DNA of 64,000 bases, from positions 8,278,582 through 8,342,581 of the forward strand of contig NC_088881.1 in the NCBI RefSeq assembly GCF_032884065.1. Reading direction: 5' to 3'. The DNA is from Artemia franciscana (taxonomy: Eukaryota; Arthropoda; Branchiopoda; Anostraca; Artemiidae). Positions 1 through 44,665 of the stretch are shown one piece after another (position 1 is the first letter of the stretch; every line of letters starts with the position of its first letter). The notes beneath the pieces are model-generated. The model saw only the letters and a program-made list of their open reading frames with translations, was not told the origin of the DNA and made no database searches. Position numbers and translations under genes: made by a program.

Positions 1-407
1 GGAAGGGCTTATTGCCCTCTCCCTAATTGGTATCCCTAATACAGTCCCTAAAAAGTCACCAATCGGCTTTCTCCCTCTGTGTGGGATCCAAGGTGGATTC
101 CGAAAGAGGATGTGATCAAGACGTCAAGATCAAGCAGTATTTATTCAGATCTGCAATCATCTCAGATCTAGATTTATCTATTCATTTATATTTTTGGCTT
201 GAGATGCTGTGTTCAATCTTGCGTATCTGGTTTTCAGACTTCGAACGATAAAGTCTACAGAGGTCATTAGAACATTGAAAGACTAATATTTCATGTGCTC
301 TGTTGGCTTAGACCGTGAAGACCGCTTCATTAAACAAATATTGCTCGGTGAACCCCTTACCAGCATTGCACTAAAGACAAGGAGCACAGCTAAAGAGCAG
401 GTGGAGG

Positions 408-855
408 CTAGTTCAACAAGATCTTGAGCCAGCTGGAAGCTTTTGCAAATTTGGACAGCTGTGGCAAATGGTGGCTAAAATTTGGCGAATAGTTAGCACA
501 AGACCTGCCATCATGGGACGCTAGTTCAACAAGATCTTGAGCCAGTTGGAAGCTTTTGCAAATTTGGACAGCTGTGGCAAATAGTGGCTAAAATTCGGCG
601 AATAGTTAGCACAAGACCTGCCATCATGGGACGCTAGCTCAACAAGATCTTGAGCCAGTTGGAAGTTTTTGCGAATTTGGACAGCTGTGACAAATGGTGG
701 CTAAAATTTGGCGAATAGTTAGCACAAGTTCTGCCATCATGGGACGCTAGTTCAACAAGATTTTGAGCCAGCTGGAAGCTTTTGCAAGTTTGGACAACTG
801 TGACAAATGGTGGCGAAAATTCTGCAAATAGTTAGCACAAGACCTGCCATCATGA
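408..855. repeat. 113-bp minisatellite, four copies
   Basis: Four tandem units start at 408, 521, 634 and 747, each opening with CTAGTTCAACAAGAT or a one-base variant and closing near CCATCATGGGACG. The spacing is exactly 113 bp each time and units differ by only a few substitutions, so the expansion is fairly recent. No coding potential is visible. Confidence 0.93.
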
Positions 856-864
856 ATGAGGGAG

Positions 865-899
865 AGCTTTTGAATGAGGGAGATCCTCATTCAAAAGCT
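865..899. repeat. Short perfect hairpin after the 113-bp array
   Basis: Arms AGCTTTTGAATGAGG (865-879) and CCTCATTCAAAAGCT (885-899) are perfect reverse complements around a 5-nt loop. It directly follows the minisatellite. No T-run follows and no function is implied. Confidence 0.8.
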
Positions 900-1372
900 T
901 TGTTCAGAGACCAGATGAGGTAAAACATATGGTCCGACTTCACGCACGATTAAGTAAGTACCGAGAGGAAGCTGAAAGTGTTGCTTTAAATAGATTGCTT
1001 AAATAACCTCTCAATTAAATAATTTCCACGATAGTGAACGGTGGCCCATTCACGCTATCCAGCTAATCAGTGGTGTAGTAGATTCCTTGAATAAAAGGGA
1101 TTTACTCTAGATATTGACATATTTATTGACACACTCGACATAGTATTAAGAAGCACTGAAACTGGGCTATTTACAAAGTACATAGAAATTGTACAAAGAC
1201 AGACTACAGCTACTTTATGCTGTTAAAGAGACCCGTGAAAAAGGGGGGGGGGGAAATCCTGATACCGCATTGTGCGGCAGTAAGCTGATTCCAACTTTTT
1301 CTGTCTTATGGTGAGTGTGTTCAGGAGTGGATTCGGGGGGAAGATACACCTATGTTTTCAGCTTCATAGAAT

Positions 1373-1705
1373 TTATTGTCCAAATTTGATTGTAAGATTT
1401 AGGCGGTGGTTGTGGAGTGACTCGAGTCCCAGTAATTCAGGGGTATTTTCGTAGGAAGTACAACTTTTTTCCATCATAATTTTACAAACATATATCTGTA
1501 TGGCCTCAATATTTTGGCTTAGCCCTGGGCTTAACTTGACGCTTAGACCCCAAAAAGGACACAACTATTCTAGTTCAGGCAGAACTTGCGTCCTGTAGGC
1601 CAGCTTTATTGACTTTCCCTTGAAACCGGACCTTTTCGTTGTAATAATCGATTGCAGGGTAGTGTAGCCTTTGCGGACTAGCTCATTCACTTGGCTGTTA
1701 AATCT
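1373..1705 (-). pseudogene. LINE reverse transcriptase C-terminal fragment (jockey/CR1-like)
   Basis: Read on the minus strand from about 1705, the translation runs from VNELVRKGYTTLQS through a stop or changed codon near 1565 to the segment 1373-1564. Its CPFWGLSVKLS, NIEAIQ and LLGLESLHNHRL motifs match the region after the catalytic core of jockey/CR1-class reverse transcriptases, where the family usually has PVWGPS, NIEAVQKRA and LGLESLHDRR. No upstream catalytic motif is present, so this is a short dead fragment. Clade assignment is by motif memory only. Confidence 0.6.
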
Positions 1706-3300
1706 GCAATCAGTGGATAAAGTAATACCGAGTATGTAAGATCAGGCTATAGATAGTAATCAAATAAGAGTGACTGAATATCTTATAGGAAATGAAGTAA
1801 ATCCAAAAGTATAAAAAATCAATATTTTTTACTCGGAGAATTGCAGAAAATATTGCTGCTTATATTCACTGACTAAGGACAGAGGTCTGTTTTGTAAATA
1901 ACTTTGTAATCCCACGCAATCTCAAGACCCACTATACAGCGATTACCTGAAGCATGCCCATATCAGAATCCGCTTTTGCCTCCACAGACAGGGAAACTAT
2001 TTAGCAAATATATTGGCGAACTACTTAGGGGACTTATTATTATTGATATTATATAACCTTTAGCGGAGGTTTTTAACCATATCTAGAAAAAATACGAATT
2101 TTGTATTTTCGCCGTGGAAGATTGTCACAGAATCGTGTTGATTGGTCCTTTTGGTACCAAACTAAGGTTAGGGGTACCAATTAGAGAGGGAGCAAAAAGT
2201 CCTCCCTGTTATATTTTGAAAAATACTTTTTTTATATTTCATTTGAAAGAAATAAAAGAGATAAATACCCCCAACCTCTTCCCTCCGTTCAAAAGATATT
2301 TCATTAGAAAACCGAGAAACTTAATTAAGAAAAAACAATGTTTTTCTCTCAAACAGTTCGTGGTAACGAACTGTAGTAAGGAGCGACCCGGCTCAATAGT
2401 AACCAAAACTCTAAAAAATTAAATTTTGATATCAATAGCTGCATCAAAAGAATCGCATTTTAATGCTGATTTTAAATATATAACTTCCATCAAGTTTAGT
2501 CTTACCCATCAAAAGTTACGAGCCTGAGAAAATTTGCCTTATATAAGAAAATAGGGGGAAACACCCACTAAAAGTCGTAGAATCTTATCGTTAAATCTTA
2601 AAATGACACCATCAGATTCAGCATATCAGAGAACCCTACTGTAGAAGTTTCAAGCTCCTATCTACAAAAATGTGGAATTTTGTATTTTTTGCCAGAAGAC
2701 AAATCACGGGTGCGTGTTTATTTGTTTGTTTGTTTTTTTTTTTTTTTTTTTTCTTTTTCCCAGGGGTCATCGTATCGACCAAGTGGTCCTAGAATGTCCC
2801 AAGAGGGCTCATTCTAACGGAAATGAAAAGTTCTAGTGCCCTTTTTAAGTGACCAAAAAAAATTGGAGGGCATCTAGGCCCCCTCCTACGCAACAGATCA
2901 AAATTTTGAGATAGCCATTTTGTTCAACATAGTCGAAAACCATAATAACTATGTCTTTGGGGATGACTTACTCCCCCACAATCCCTGGGGGAGGGGCTGC
3001 AAGTTACAAACTTTGACCAGTGTTTACATATAGTAATGGTTATTGGGAAGTGTACAGACGTTTTCAGGGGGATTTTATTTCGTTTGGGGGTGGGGCTGAG
3101 GGGATGGGGCTATGTTAGAGGATCTTTCCTTGGAAGAATCTGTCATGAGGGAAGAAAAATTCAATGAAAAGGGCGCAGGATTTTCTAGCATTACTATAAG
3201 AAAACAATGAAAAATAAACATGAAAACGTTTTTTCAAATGAAAGGAAGAAGTAGCATTTAAACTTAAAACGAACAGAGATTATTACGCATATGAGGAGTT

Positions 3301-3378
3301 CTAAAAGTACTTTAGCATAAAGAGCGAGGTATTTAGGAGGAGATATATACCTCGCTCTTTATGCTAAAGTATTTTTAG
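3301..3378. repeat. Internal hairpin, 32-bp arms, in dispersed element copy 1
   Basis: Arms 3301-3332 and 3347-3378 are reverse complements with one mismatch and flank a 14-nt spacer. They contain the recurring block TTTAGCATAAAGAGCGAGG, which also appears in altered form near 3455 and in the large hairpin at 3811-4082. This hairpin is missing from copy 2 at the matching place near 15833. Confidence 0.9.
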
Positions 3379-3810
3379 TAATTTCAACTATTTATTCTAC
3401 GGCCTTTCTGATTCAGGGGTCATTCTTAAAGAATTGGGACAAAACTTACGATTTAGTGTAAAGAGCGAGGTATTAACGAGGGTACAAACCCCCTCGTATA
3501 CATAATAAAAATATAAGATTATGAAAATTTGTTACGTAGGTTAATTCTTAAGTTACGTATATTTTTTACTAATAAAAACGTTCGTTAAAAATTAAAAGTT
3601 CTAGTTACCTTTTTAAGTAACCGAAATGTTGGAGGGCACATAGGCCTCCTTTTCCACCCCTTATTTCTCAAAATCGTCTGATCAAAACTAAGAGAAAGCC
3701 ATTTAGCCAAAAAAAGAATTAATATACAAATTTCATTTTAATAATTTATGTGCGGAGAGCCAAAACCAAACATGCATTAATTCAAAAACGTTCAGAAATT
3801 AAATAAAAAA

Positions 3811-4082
3811 AACTAATTTTTTTAGCTGAAAGTAAGGAGCGACATTAAAACTTAAAACGAACAGAAATTACTCCGTATATGAAATGGGTTGTCCCCTCCG
3901 CAATCCCTCGCTCTTTACGCTAAAGTTTGACTCTTTGCCACAATTCTACTTTTTAAAACAATTAAAAGCTTTAGCGTAAAGAGCGAGGGATTGCGGAGGG
4001 GACAACCCATTTCATATACAGAGTAATTTCTGTTCGTTTTAAGTTTTATGTCGCTCCTTACTTTCAGCTAAAAAAATTAGTT
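3811..4082. repeat. Large foldback hairpin, about 115-bp arms, copy 1
   Basis: The left arm 3811-3925 and right arm 3969-4082 are near-perfect reverse complements. Landmarks are GTAAGGAGCGACATT, AAATGGGTTGTCCCCTCCG and CTCTTTACGCTAAAG. The 43-nt loop reads GACTCTTTGCCACAATTCTA and onward. In copy 2 the same loop is present as its reverse complement. Confidence 0.92.
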
Positions 4083-4787
4083 TTTTTTTATTTAATCACA
4101 AGTAGAGAGCGATATTTGAACAAAAAAATAACAGAAATTACTGTGAAAGAAGGAATAGAACATAAAAATGAACAAAAGCCTCAAAAAGTAAGGCTGGTGT
4201 TGCCTAATCTCTTACTCCTCTCCCCCAAAGGCTAAGGTACCATGGTGACTTTCCTGAAAACCAAATAGATTGTGTTGTTGTGAAAACTACTGCCATTTTA
4301 GAATTACTAAATTGTTTCAACTACATTAAATTGTTTTTTTTTTTATATTCGGCTTAAACCCGTGCAACTAATTTTCAAACTTTTCTCAACTGCAAAAAAA
4401 AATTAAGCTGCCGAAAAACGAGAATTGCACTAAAAGAATGCTCTTGGTTTATTTTATAGTTAAATGTATTACCCGGTTGTGTCGTTTTTTTTTCTTCGGT
4501 CCTTTTCGAACTTGCTTGAAGTGATGATTCACTTCTTTGATGATTCTGATTTGATGAGGACTTTTTTGATGATTCTGAAGTGTTGAAGTTCTTTTTTTAT
4601 ATTGGAATTTAAATTCTTGATTTTTCCATATTTATCCTGTTTCAGATTTTGTTTTCGCTATTCTTCGTACTAACCTGATATGACTAACCTGTCATGTCAC
4701 TGCCATAAATTGATGTAACTAAACTGCGAATGTTGTTCTGTTCAGTTTGTGCAGAACATTTGAATGCATATGAATACTGCAGAACCT

Positions 4788-5084
4788 TTAAATGTTCTTT
4801 TCTAGCAGAACGTTATTAATTAAACCTGAGAATATTGTTGTATAGAATATCCCGCAGAACATTACTGCAGCACCAAGCCATCCGAGACCATCACAGCTGC
4901 TTACGCTCCTCCTCCACCATACTCTATTTAAAATTTCACATTTTACCGTCTCTAATGCAGTTCCAGTTTCCTTTAAATCCTTCCTTATGACCTCCTCCAA
5001 CCCCTTTTGAAGCCGCCCTGTATCTAATTTGGCCTCAAATGGATAGCCGAAAAGCACAATCTTTGGCAATTTGTCATCTTTCAT
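4788..5084 (-). pseudogene. 3' end fragment of the RTE-type LINE
   Basis: Minus-strand translation gives MKDDKLPKIVLFGYPFEAK, then EEVIRKDLKETGT and RRSVSSCDGLGWLGAAV. This is colinear with the C-terminus of the LINE ORF at 30520-32073 (MKDDRLPKIVLFGQPSGA, WEDVINKDLKEMGT, RRSVRSCVGLRRLGAAV). Only about the last 80 codons remain and several positions have drifted. Short 3'-end pieces like this arise by 5' truncation during target-primed reverse transcription. Confidence 0.85.
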
Positions 5085-5949
5085 GTGATCTGTGCCAATA
5101 TCGTGCGAATCTTGTCTTGTTCATTTCGGGCAAAACATGTAAATGCAGATAATTCATGATTTAAGTGTTATGCATTAAACGTAAAGCATTGAAATTTTCC
5201 GATCATGCAAAAACATTTTAAGCAAAGGGGCAAAGTTTTTTTTTCTATTTTTTTTTTTAGAAATTACAAAAATTCTTTTTTTTCAAAGTCAATAGCGGGG
5301 GGGGGGCATCTTTTTAATGATAATAAAAGGTTGTGTTTTTCAAAGTCTAGGGGACAATCTACCCCCCCCCCCTCATATAAGCACACAAGGTATCATTTAA
5401 TTATAAAATATTCTGTGTTAAATGTAGAATATTGAATGAATTTCAACAGGCTGCAAATGTTGTCCTGCCTCTTTCTCGCACAAAATTTCCTTCAGAATAT
5501 TCAAATGCAGATGTTCAATGCACATCATTTCGTGATTTGAACGTCCTACAATACATTATTTGCTCTAAGTAGAATATTTAATTTTAACAATAACAGGAAA
5601 TATTGCACTGTTCGTTTCTTGCAGTCCGTAAATGCTCATTTCATACTGAAGGTTATATATTACCACTACTACTTACAACTCACTTTAGTGCCAAGCTGCC
5701 TGAGGTCAACTCAGCTACGCTCACTCCTCTTTCACCCCAATCTATTAAAACCTTCCTCTTTACTCTGTCCCAAGAAGTTCTCACTTCCCTTAATTTTTTT
5801 TTCTCATGACATCCTTCCACCCCATTTGGGGACGGCCTGCTTCCCGTTTGGCCCTTTACGGCTGGTCTACAAGGACTATCTTGACGGTCTATCATCCTTC
5901 TTCCGAAAACGTGTCCTAGTCGTCTGAACCTTTCATTATTGGCCTAGAT

Positions 5950-7731
5950 CAGGGCTTCTTAAACTATGGGTCGTGACCCCATTTGGGATCACGTAGCAAA
6001 ATTATGGGGTTGCGAATGATAAAAATACAATTTAACAAAAAAATGTTTTTAACTTGTAAAATTATTGTTATAAAGAAAAATAACAGTCATCGTAAATAAA
6101 TATATCATAAAATCTTCTGGTTCGGAAAGACTGTTTATACCAGCATTTCTATTCCGATCATTATAATATCTTGTATAAATTTACAATGAATCAGAAGATG
6201 TTATAGAAATTTATAAAAAACGTAGATTTATTTTTGTCAATCTCTTAAAACCGAAATAATCCTGACAAATATTATCAACAAAATTTCTAAAGTGTTATTT
6301 CGAAGAAACTATATAAACATTACGTGTTGTTTTCATTTAGCCATTGTATGATTGTGAACGAAGTGCATGTTATTCCGAATTAGCCAGTTTAACCCTTTCG
6401 CGACCAACAGGACCTTACAGTCCCAGCATTTAAAAATCCTTTGGGCACTTCTTAACTGATCGATAGCACCAGAATTGAACAATGTGCTTCAGGATGCTGT
6501 TAAGGTCATAAATTTTATTAAGAGCCATGTCCTTAACAGTCGCTTATTTTCAAATCTCTGTAAGGATACGGATTCCAACTACACAACTTTGTAATTACAT
6601 GCAGAAGTAAGATGGTTGTCAAGGGGTCAAAGTTTAAAAAGATTATTGTTATTAAAGGACGAAATCGAAATATTTCTAACTGAACGAAAATGTGAGTTTG
6701 GTGTTTTTTTTCAAAATTACTTGTGGCTATCCAAGCTATGTTATTTGTCAGATATTTTTGCGAAGTTAACCGATCTTAACTTGTCTCTACAAGGAAAAAA
6801 TTTCGATATATTTACTTCAAACGATAAAATTGGAAGTTTTATTAAAAAGTTCAGCATTTGGAAAAGTAGGGTCGGAAAAAATTCGTTCAAAATGTTTTCC
6901 AGTGTCGACAATTTTGTAATTGAGAAAATTCATCGTAAAACTTTTATTGCAAAAACTATTGTAGATCACTTAAAAGCGCTAGAAATACAGTTCGAGACAT
7001 ATTTTATATTAAATATTGATTTACAAAAAAACAGTTTGGATTCAAAAGCCGTTTTGGATTGGCTTAAGCGAGATTGATCATCTGCCACTTAAAGCTCAAG
7101 AGGAATTTGCTGAGCTTTCGTGTGACTCAAACTTAAAACTACAAATTCCAAAAAAAGCCCTTGACCGAATTCTGGATCGGAACTAGGGCTGAATTTCCCA
7201 CAATCGCCGATATGGCGTTAAATGTACTTCTACCATTCAACACCACATATTTATGTGAAGTTACTCTCTCAGCTTTAACACACGTCAAATCCCAATATCA
7301 TTCAGCGATAAAGAATGTTGAAGAGGTCTTATGTCCATCAGTTTCTAACATTACACCAAGATTTGATCTGTTATGCAATAAAAAACAGGCACATCCATCT
7401 CATTAAATTTTTAACGTAAACTTTAATCTAATATTTACCACGAAACTACTTGGATATATTCGAGAGAATTAAGACGGTCAGAATCCACTTTTGTTTTTGA
7501 AACTATAATAAAAACATTTCTATAACATTTTGTGCAAATTTCAATTTTAGATTTTTATATGTTTCAAAACGAATTCTAAATTTATGTATTTTCATATGCA
7601 TATGTATATTATTACCTAATACATATATCATCAAAAAATATTAATTAATTTTTCTTTTATATTTGTTGGGGTCGCTAAGAATCTCGCAATCATAAATGGG
7701 GTCGGGAATTACAGAAGTTTAAGAAGCCCTG
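5950..7731 (+). mobile_element. hAT-family DNA transposon with intact ends and 8-bp target duplication
   Basis: The element starts CAGGGCTTCTTAAACT (5950-5965) and ends with its exact reverse complement (7716-7731). The 8-bp direct repeat GCCTAGAT flanks it at 5942-5949 and 7732-7739. Terminal CAGGG and an 8-bp duplication are classical hAT hallmarks. Both ends also carry a GGGTCG/CGACCCC-type block just inside the inverted repeat. At 1.78 kb with only the C-terminal part of a transposase inside, it is an internally deleted, non-autonomous copy. Confidence 0.95.
6616..7406 (+). pseudogene. Broken hAT transposase, C-terminal part (ZBED5/SCAND3/FAM200-like)
   Basis: hAT transposases cut and rejoin their own DNA ends; this family was domesticated several times as ZBED5/FAM200-type genes. 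The first open piece (6616-7077) includes LCYLSDIFAKLTDLNLSLQG and FIKKFSIWKSRVGKNSF, typical of the region after the catalytic insertion. A second frame near 7080-7160 gives QEEFAELSCDSNLKL. A third (7161-7406) gives FWIGTRAEFPTIADMALNVL, LPFNTTYLCEVTLSALT and the end KKQAHPSH, which is the hAT dimerisation region. Two frameshifts, near 7060 and 7160, separate the pieces. The N-terminal zinc finger and first catalytic residues are absent, so it cannot be active. Confidence 0.88.
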
Positions 7732-7839
7732 GCCTAGATAGCAGAATTGAACCACATTTTTGTATCCACAGTTTAGATTATTTTACGTAGAACATATATC
7801 GAACATTTAAATAATGTCAGTACCCTGTTCAGTACCCCT

Positions 7840-8690
7840 GTTCAATAATTGTCCTGTTCAGTTCAGGAAGAATATTATATTCAGAAGCTTAACGCACATG
7901 TATTACTTCATGACTTAAATGTGCAGCATTAAATGCAGCTATGTTTAAACATTATTTCAGATAGAAAATTTTAATAAATACAGTTAGTGAAATGAATGAA
8001 CCTTTTTAGCTTGTAAAATGTAAGCTTTTATCACACATTCTTGGCTGAACTTTTCGTTGAGAAGTAATAATGCAGAGGCTATTTAAAAAAAATGGATTTT
8101 TAACCGAGAACTTTTATTGTAAGTGTGTTATTGTTTATTATTTTCTTTGCTGAAGATGGCCCTTAGGTATAGGGCCGAAATATTCAAATAGGTTTTGTTG
8201 GTTCACTGTCTTGGGAAAAAAAAGTCCTCATTATTCTCTCTTCTGTATTTATATTATGGAAAGGCAGTGTGGTCTTCGTCATTATTTAGATAGAAAATTC
8301 TATGTAGAACATTAAAATTATGGTATCAGTAACGATTTGTCCTGTTCATTTTGTGTTCGACAATTAGAGCATTTCACGTAGAACGCTTAGATAATGTCTA
8401 CCATCTTATCTTGTTCATTTTGTGCTGAAAATTTGAAAGTAAATATTTAGTACCGATCGGTTTATAACTTAAACGATCTCCAGTAATTCCAGAACACTTG
8501 TATGCGTACTTTGTGCCCAATATTTAAATAAAACTAATAGCATGCAAGTGTTGGTCTGTTTATTCCGTGCAGAATATTTAAGTGCAGATGCTCGATGCTG
8601 ATCAGCTTACAAACGTTCTTCAGTAAATCCAGAATATCTGTGTGCTCATTTTGCGCAGAATATTTAAATAATGACAATACTCTACGTACG
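7840..8690. repeat. Degenerate tandem array next to the first HSD17B4 exon
   Basis: Loosely repeated blocks of the form TGTTCATTTTGTGCAGAA followed by AATATTTAAATGCAGAT recur near 7845, 8335, 8420, 8550 and 8640, with older relatives near 4733, 5115, 5462 and 5603. Spacing is irregular (about 90-220 bp) and units are badly decayed. The array ends about 30 bp before the splice acceptor at 8722. A single ancient array broken up by later insertions is the simplest reading. Confidence 0.45.
8150..8180 (+). ncRNA. Hammerhead-like core: CUGAAGA, stem, GAAA (speculative)
   Basis: CTGAAGA (8150-8156), one extra T, then GGCCC (8158-8162), a 9-nt loop, GGGCC (8172-8176) and GAAA (8177-8180). This is the order of conserved boxes and helix II of a hammerhead ribozyme. 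The extra base before helix II is not canonical, and I cannot show a proper helix III with a UH cleavage site. Related pieces occur at 21087-21115, 21343-21373 and 20332-20362. Penelope-like elements are known to carry hammerhead motifs, so a decayed end of such an element is possible. Confidence 0.25.
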
Positions 8691-8722
8691 TTGGAAATCA
8701 TGTAGATCGTTTCTTTTATCAG

Positions 8723-43976
<35,254 letters not shown>

Positions 43977-44070
43977 GCTATTTTGTTTTTTGGTTAAATT
44001 TTGGGATCGTGTTTGGGTAACTCTGTGGTTCTATTATTATACACCTGTTTGGTTATATACATATTATCGA

Positions 44071-44076
44071 AATAAA
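44071..44076 (+). terminator. HSD17B4: HSD17B4 poly(A) signal AATAAA
   Basis: AATAAA lies 95 nt after the stop codon. It predicts cleavage near 44090-44100 and a short 3' UTR. The first transposon beyond the gene starts about 110 bp later. Confidence 0.7.
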
Positions 44077-44204
44077 TGTAAGAGGTTTCAGTGAAGGCAT
44101 TAAAATTTGCGAGCAAGTAAGCAACCACTACGCAGTTAACAAGAGTGATGGAATAAGTATAGATTGTCAGAACTTAATTCCTGGTGACAGGTATTAATAT
44201 GATA

Positions 44205-44665
44205 GATATTTGACAGTGGTCAAAAATGGCTCTGAAGCACGGGGGCTCCCAAAACGGATGAAAATCTACTAGATGTTTTCCAGAGAAATTGCCTACGGAT
44301 TGTTCTGGGTACCTGGTTGACTGACCGTATTTCAAACAGTAGGTTGTACGAAAAATGTGGTTCAATCCCGCTTTCTAGGGCTAAAATAAAAGAAAGGTTG
44401 AGATGGCTAGGCCACGTTCTACGGATGGAGGATGACAGATTGCCGAAGATTTTCCTTTTTGACCAACCTAAAGAGAAAGCAGGTCGTCCTCGTCTGGAGT
44501 GGGAGGATGTCATAAATAAAGATTTAAAGGAAATGGAACTTCCTGGGAGGGTGTAAAGAAGGAGGCCTTGAATAGATTGGGTTGAAGGAGGAGCGTGAGT
44601 AGCTGTGTTGGCCTCAGGTGGCTTGGTGCTGCGGTGAGTTATTAGTAGTAGTAGTGGTAGTAATA
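44205..44665 (+). pseudogene. RTE-type LINE 3' fragment with TAG tail
   Basis: From TGACAGTGGTC at 44213 the sequence follows the LINE at 31626 onward with few differences: LTDRISNSRLYEKCGSIPLS, RLRWLGHVLRM and DDRLPKI. It loses a few codons near 44468 and ends GTGAGTTATTAGTAGTAG. The frame is broken after about 44555. It is the youngest-looking fragment besides the full copy. Confidence 0.9.

Larger units (their letters stand above)
2346..4097 (+). mobile_element. 1.7-kb dispersed non-coding element, copy 1
   Basis: This stretch is colinear with 14904-16547 from a small hairpin (CAGTTCG TGGTAA CGAACTG, 2354-2373) through to a shared end near TTTAATC. Shared landmarks are GTAAGGAGCGAC, a segment around 2960-3130 rich in CCCTGGGGGAGG and GGGGGATTTT, and a terminal hairpin of about 115-bp arms. 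It carries no convincing protein. Copy 1 holds an internal hairpin at 3301-3378 that copy 2 lacks. Termini are estimated from where similarity stops; no target duplication was found. It behaves like a non-autonomous foldback or MITE-type element. Confidence 0.8.
5680..7776 (-). pseudogene. RTE-type LINE 3' fragment split by a hAT insertion
   Basis: Two minus-strand pieces, 5680-5949 and 7740-7776, become continuous once the hAT element at 5950-7731 and one copy of its 8-bp duplication are removed. The right piece encodes WIQKCGSILLS (LYEKCGSIPLS in the better LINE copy). The left piece continues with remnants of the RLRWLGHV region, a GVEGCHE stretch and RTSWDRVKRKVL (GTSWEGVKREAL). The LINE fragment is therefore older than the transposon inside it. 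It has stops and frameshifts. Confidence 0.8.
1..8722 (+). other. Sequence upstream of the first recognised HSD17B4 exon (intron, possibly more)
   Basis: No exon of the N-terminal dehydrogenase domain was recognised here in any frame; I looked for the cofactor-binding glycine motif, the NNAG motif and the YxxxK active site. The first exon in the window starts in phase 1, so an upstream exon must exist, either before this window or missed here. The stretch is filled by a 113-bp minisatellite, LINE remnants, a 1.7-kb dispersed element, a hAT transposon and degenerate repeats, each listed separately. Positions 1-407, 905-1372, 1706-2345 and 4098-4730 show nothing I can name. Confidence 0.6.
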
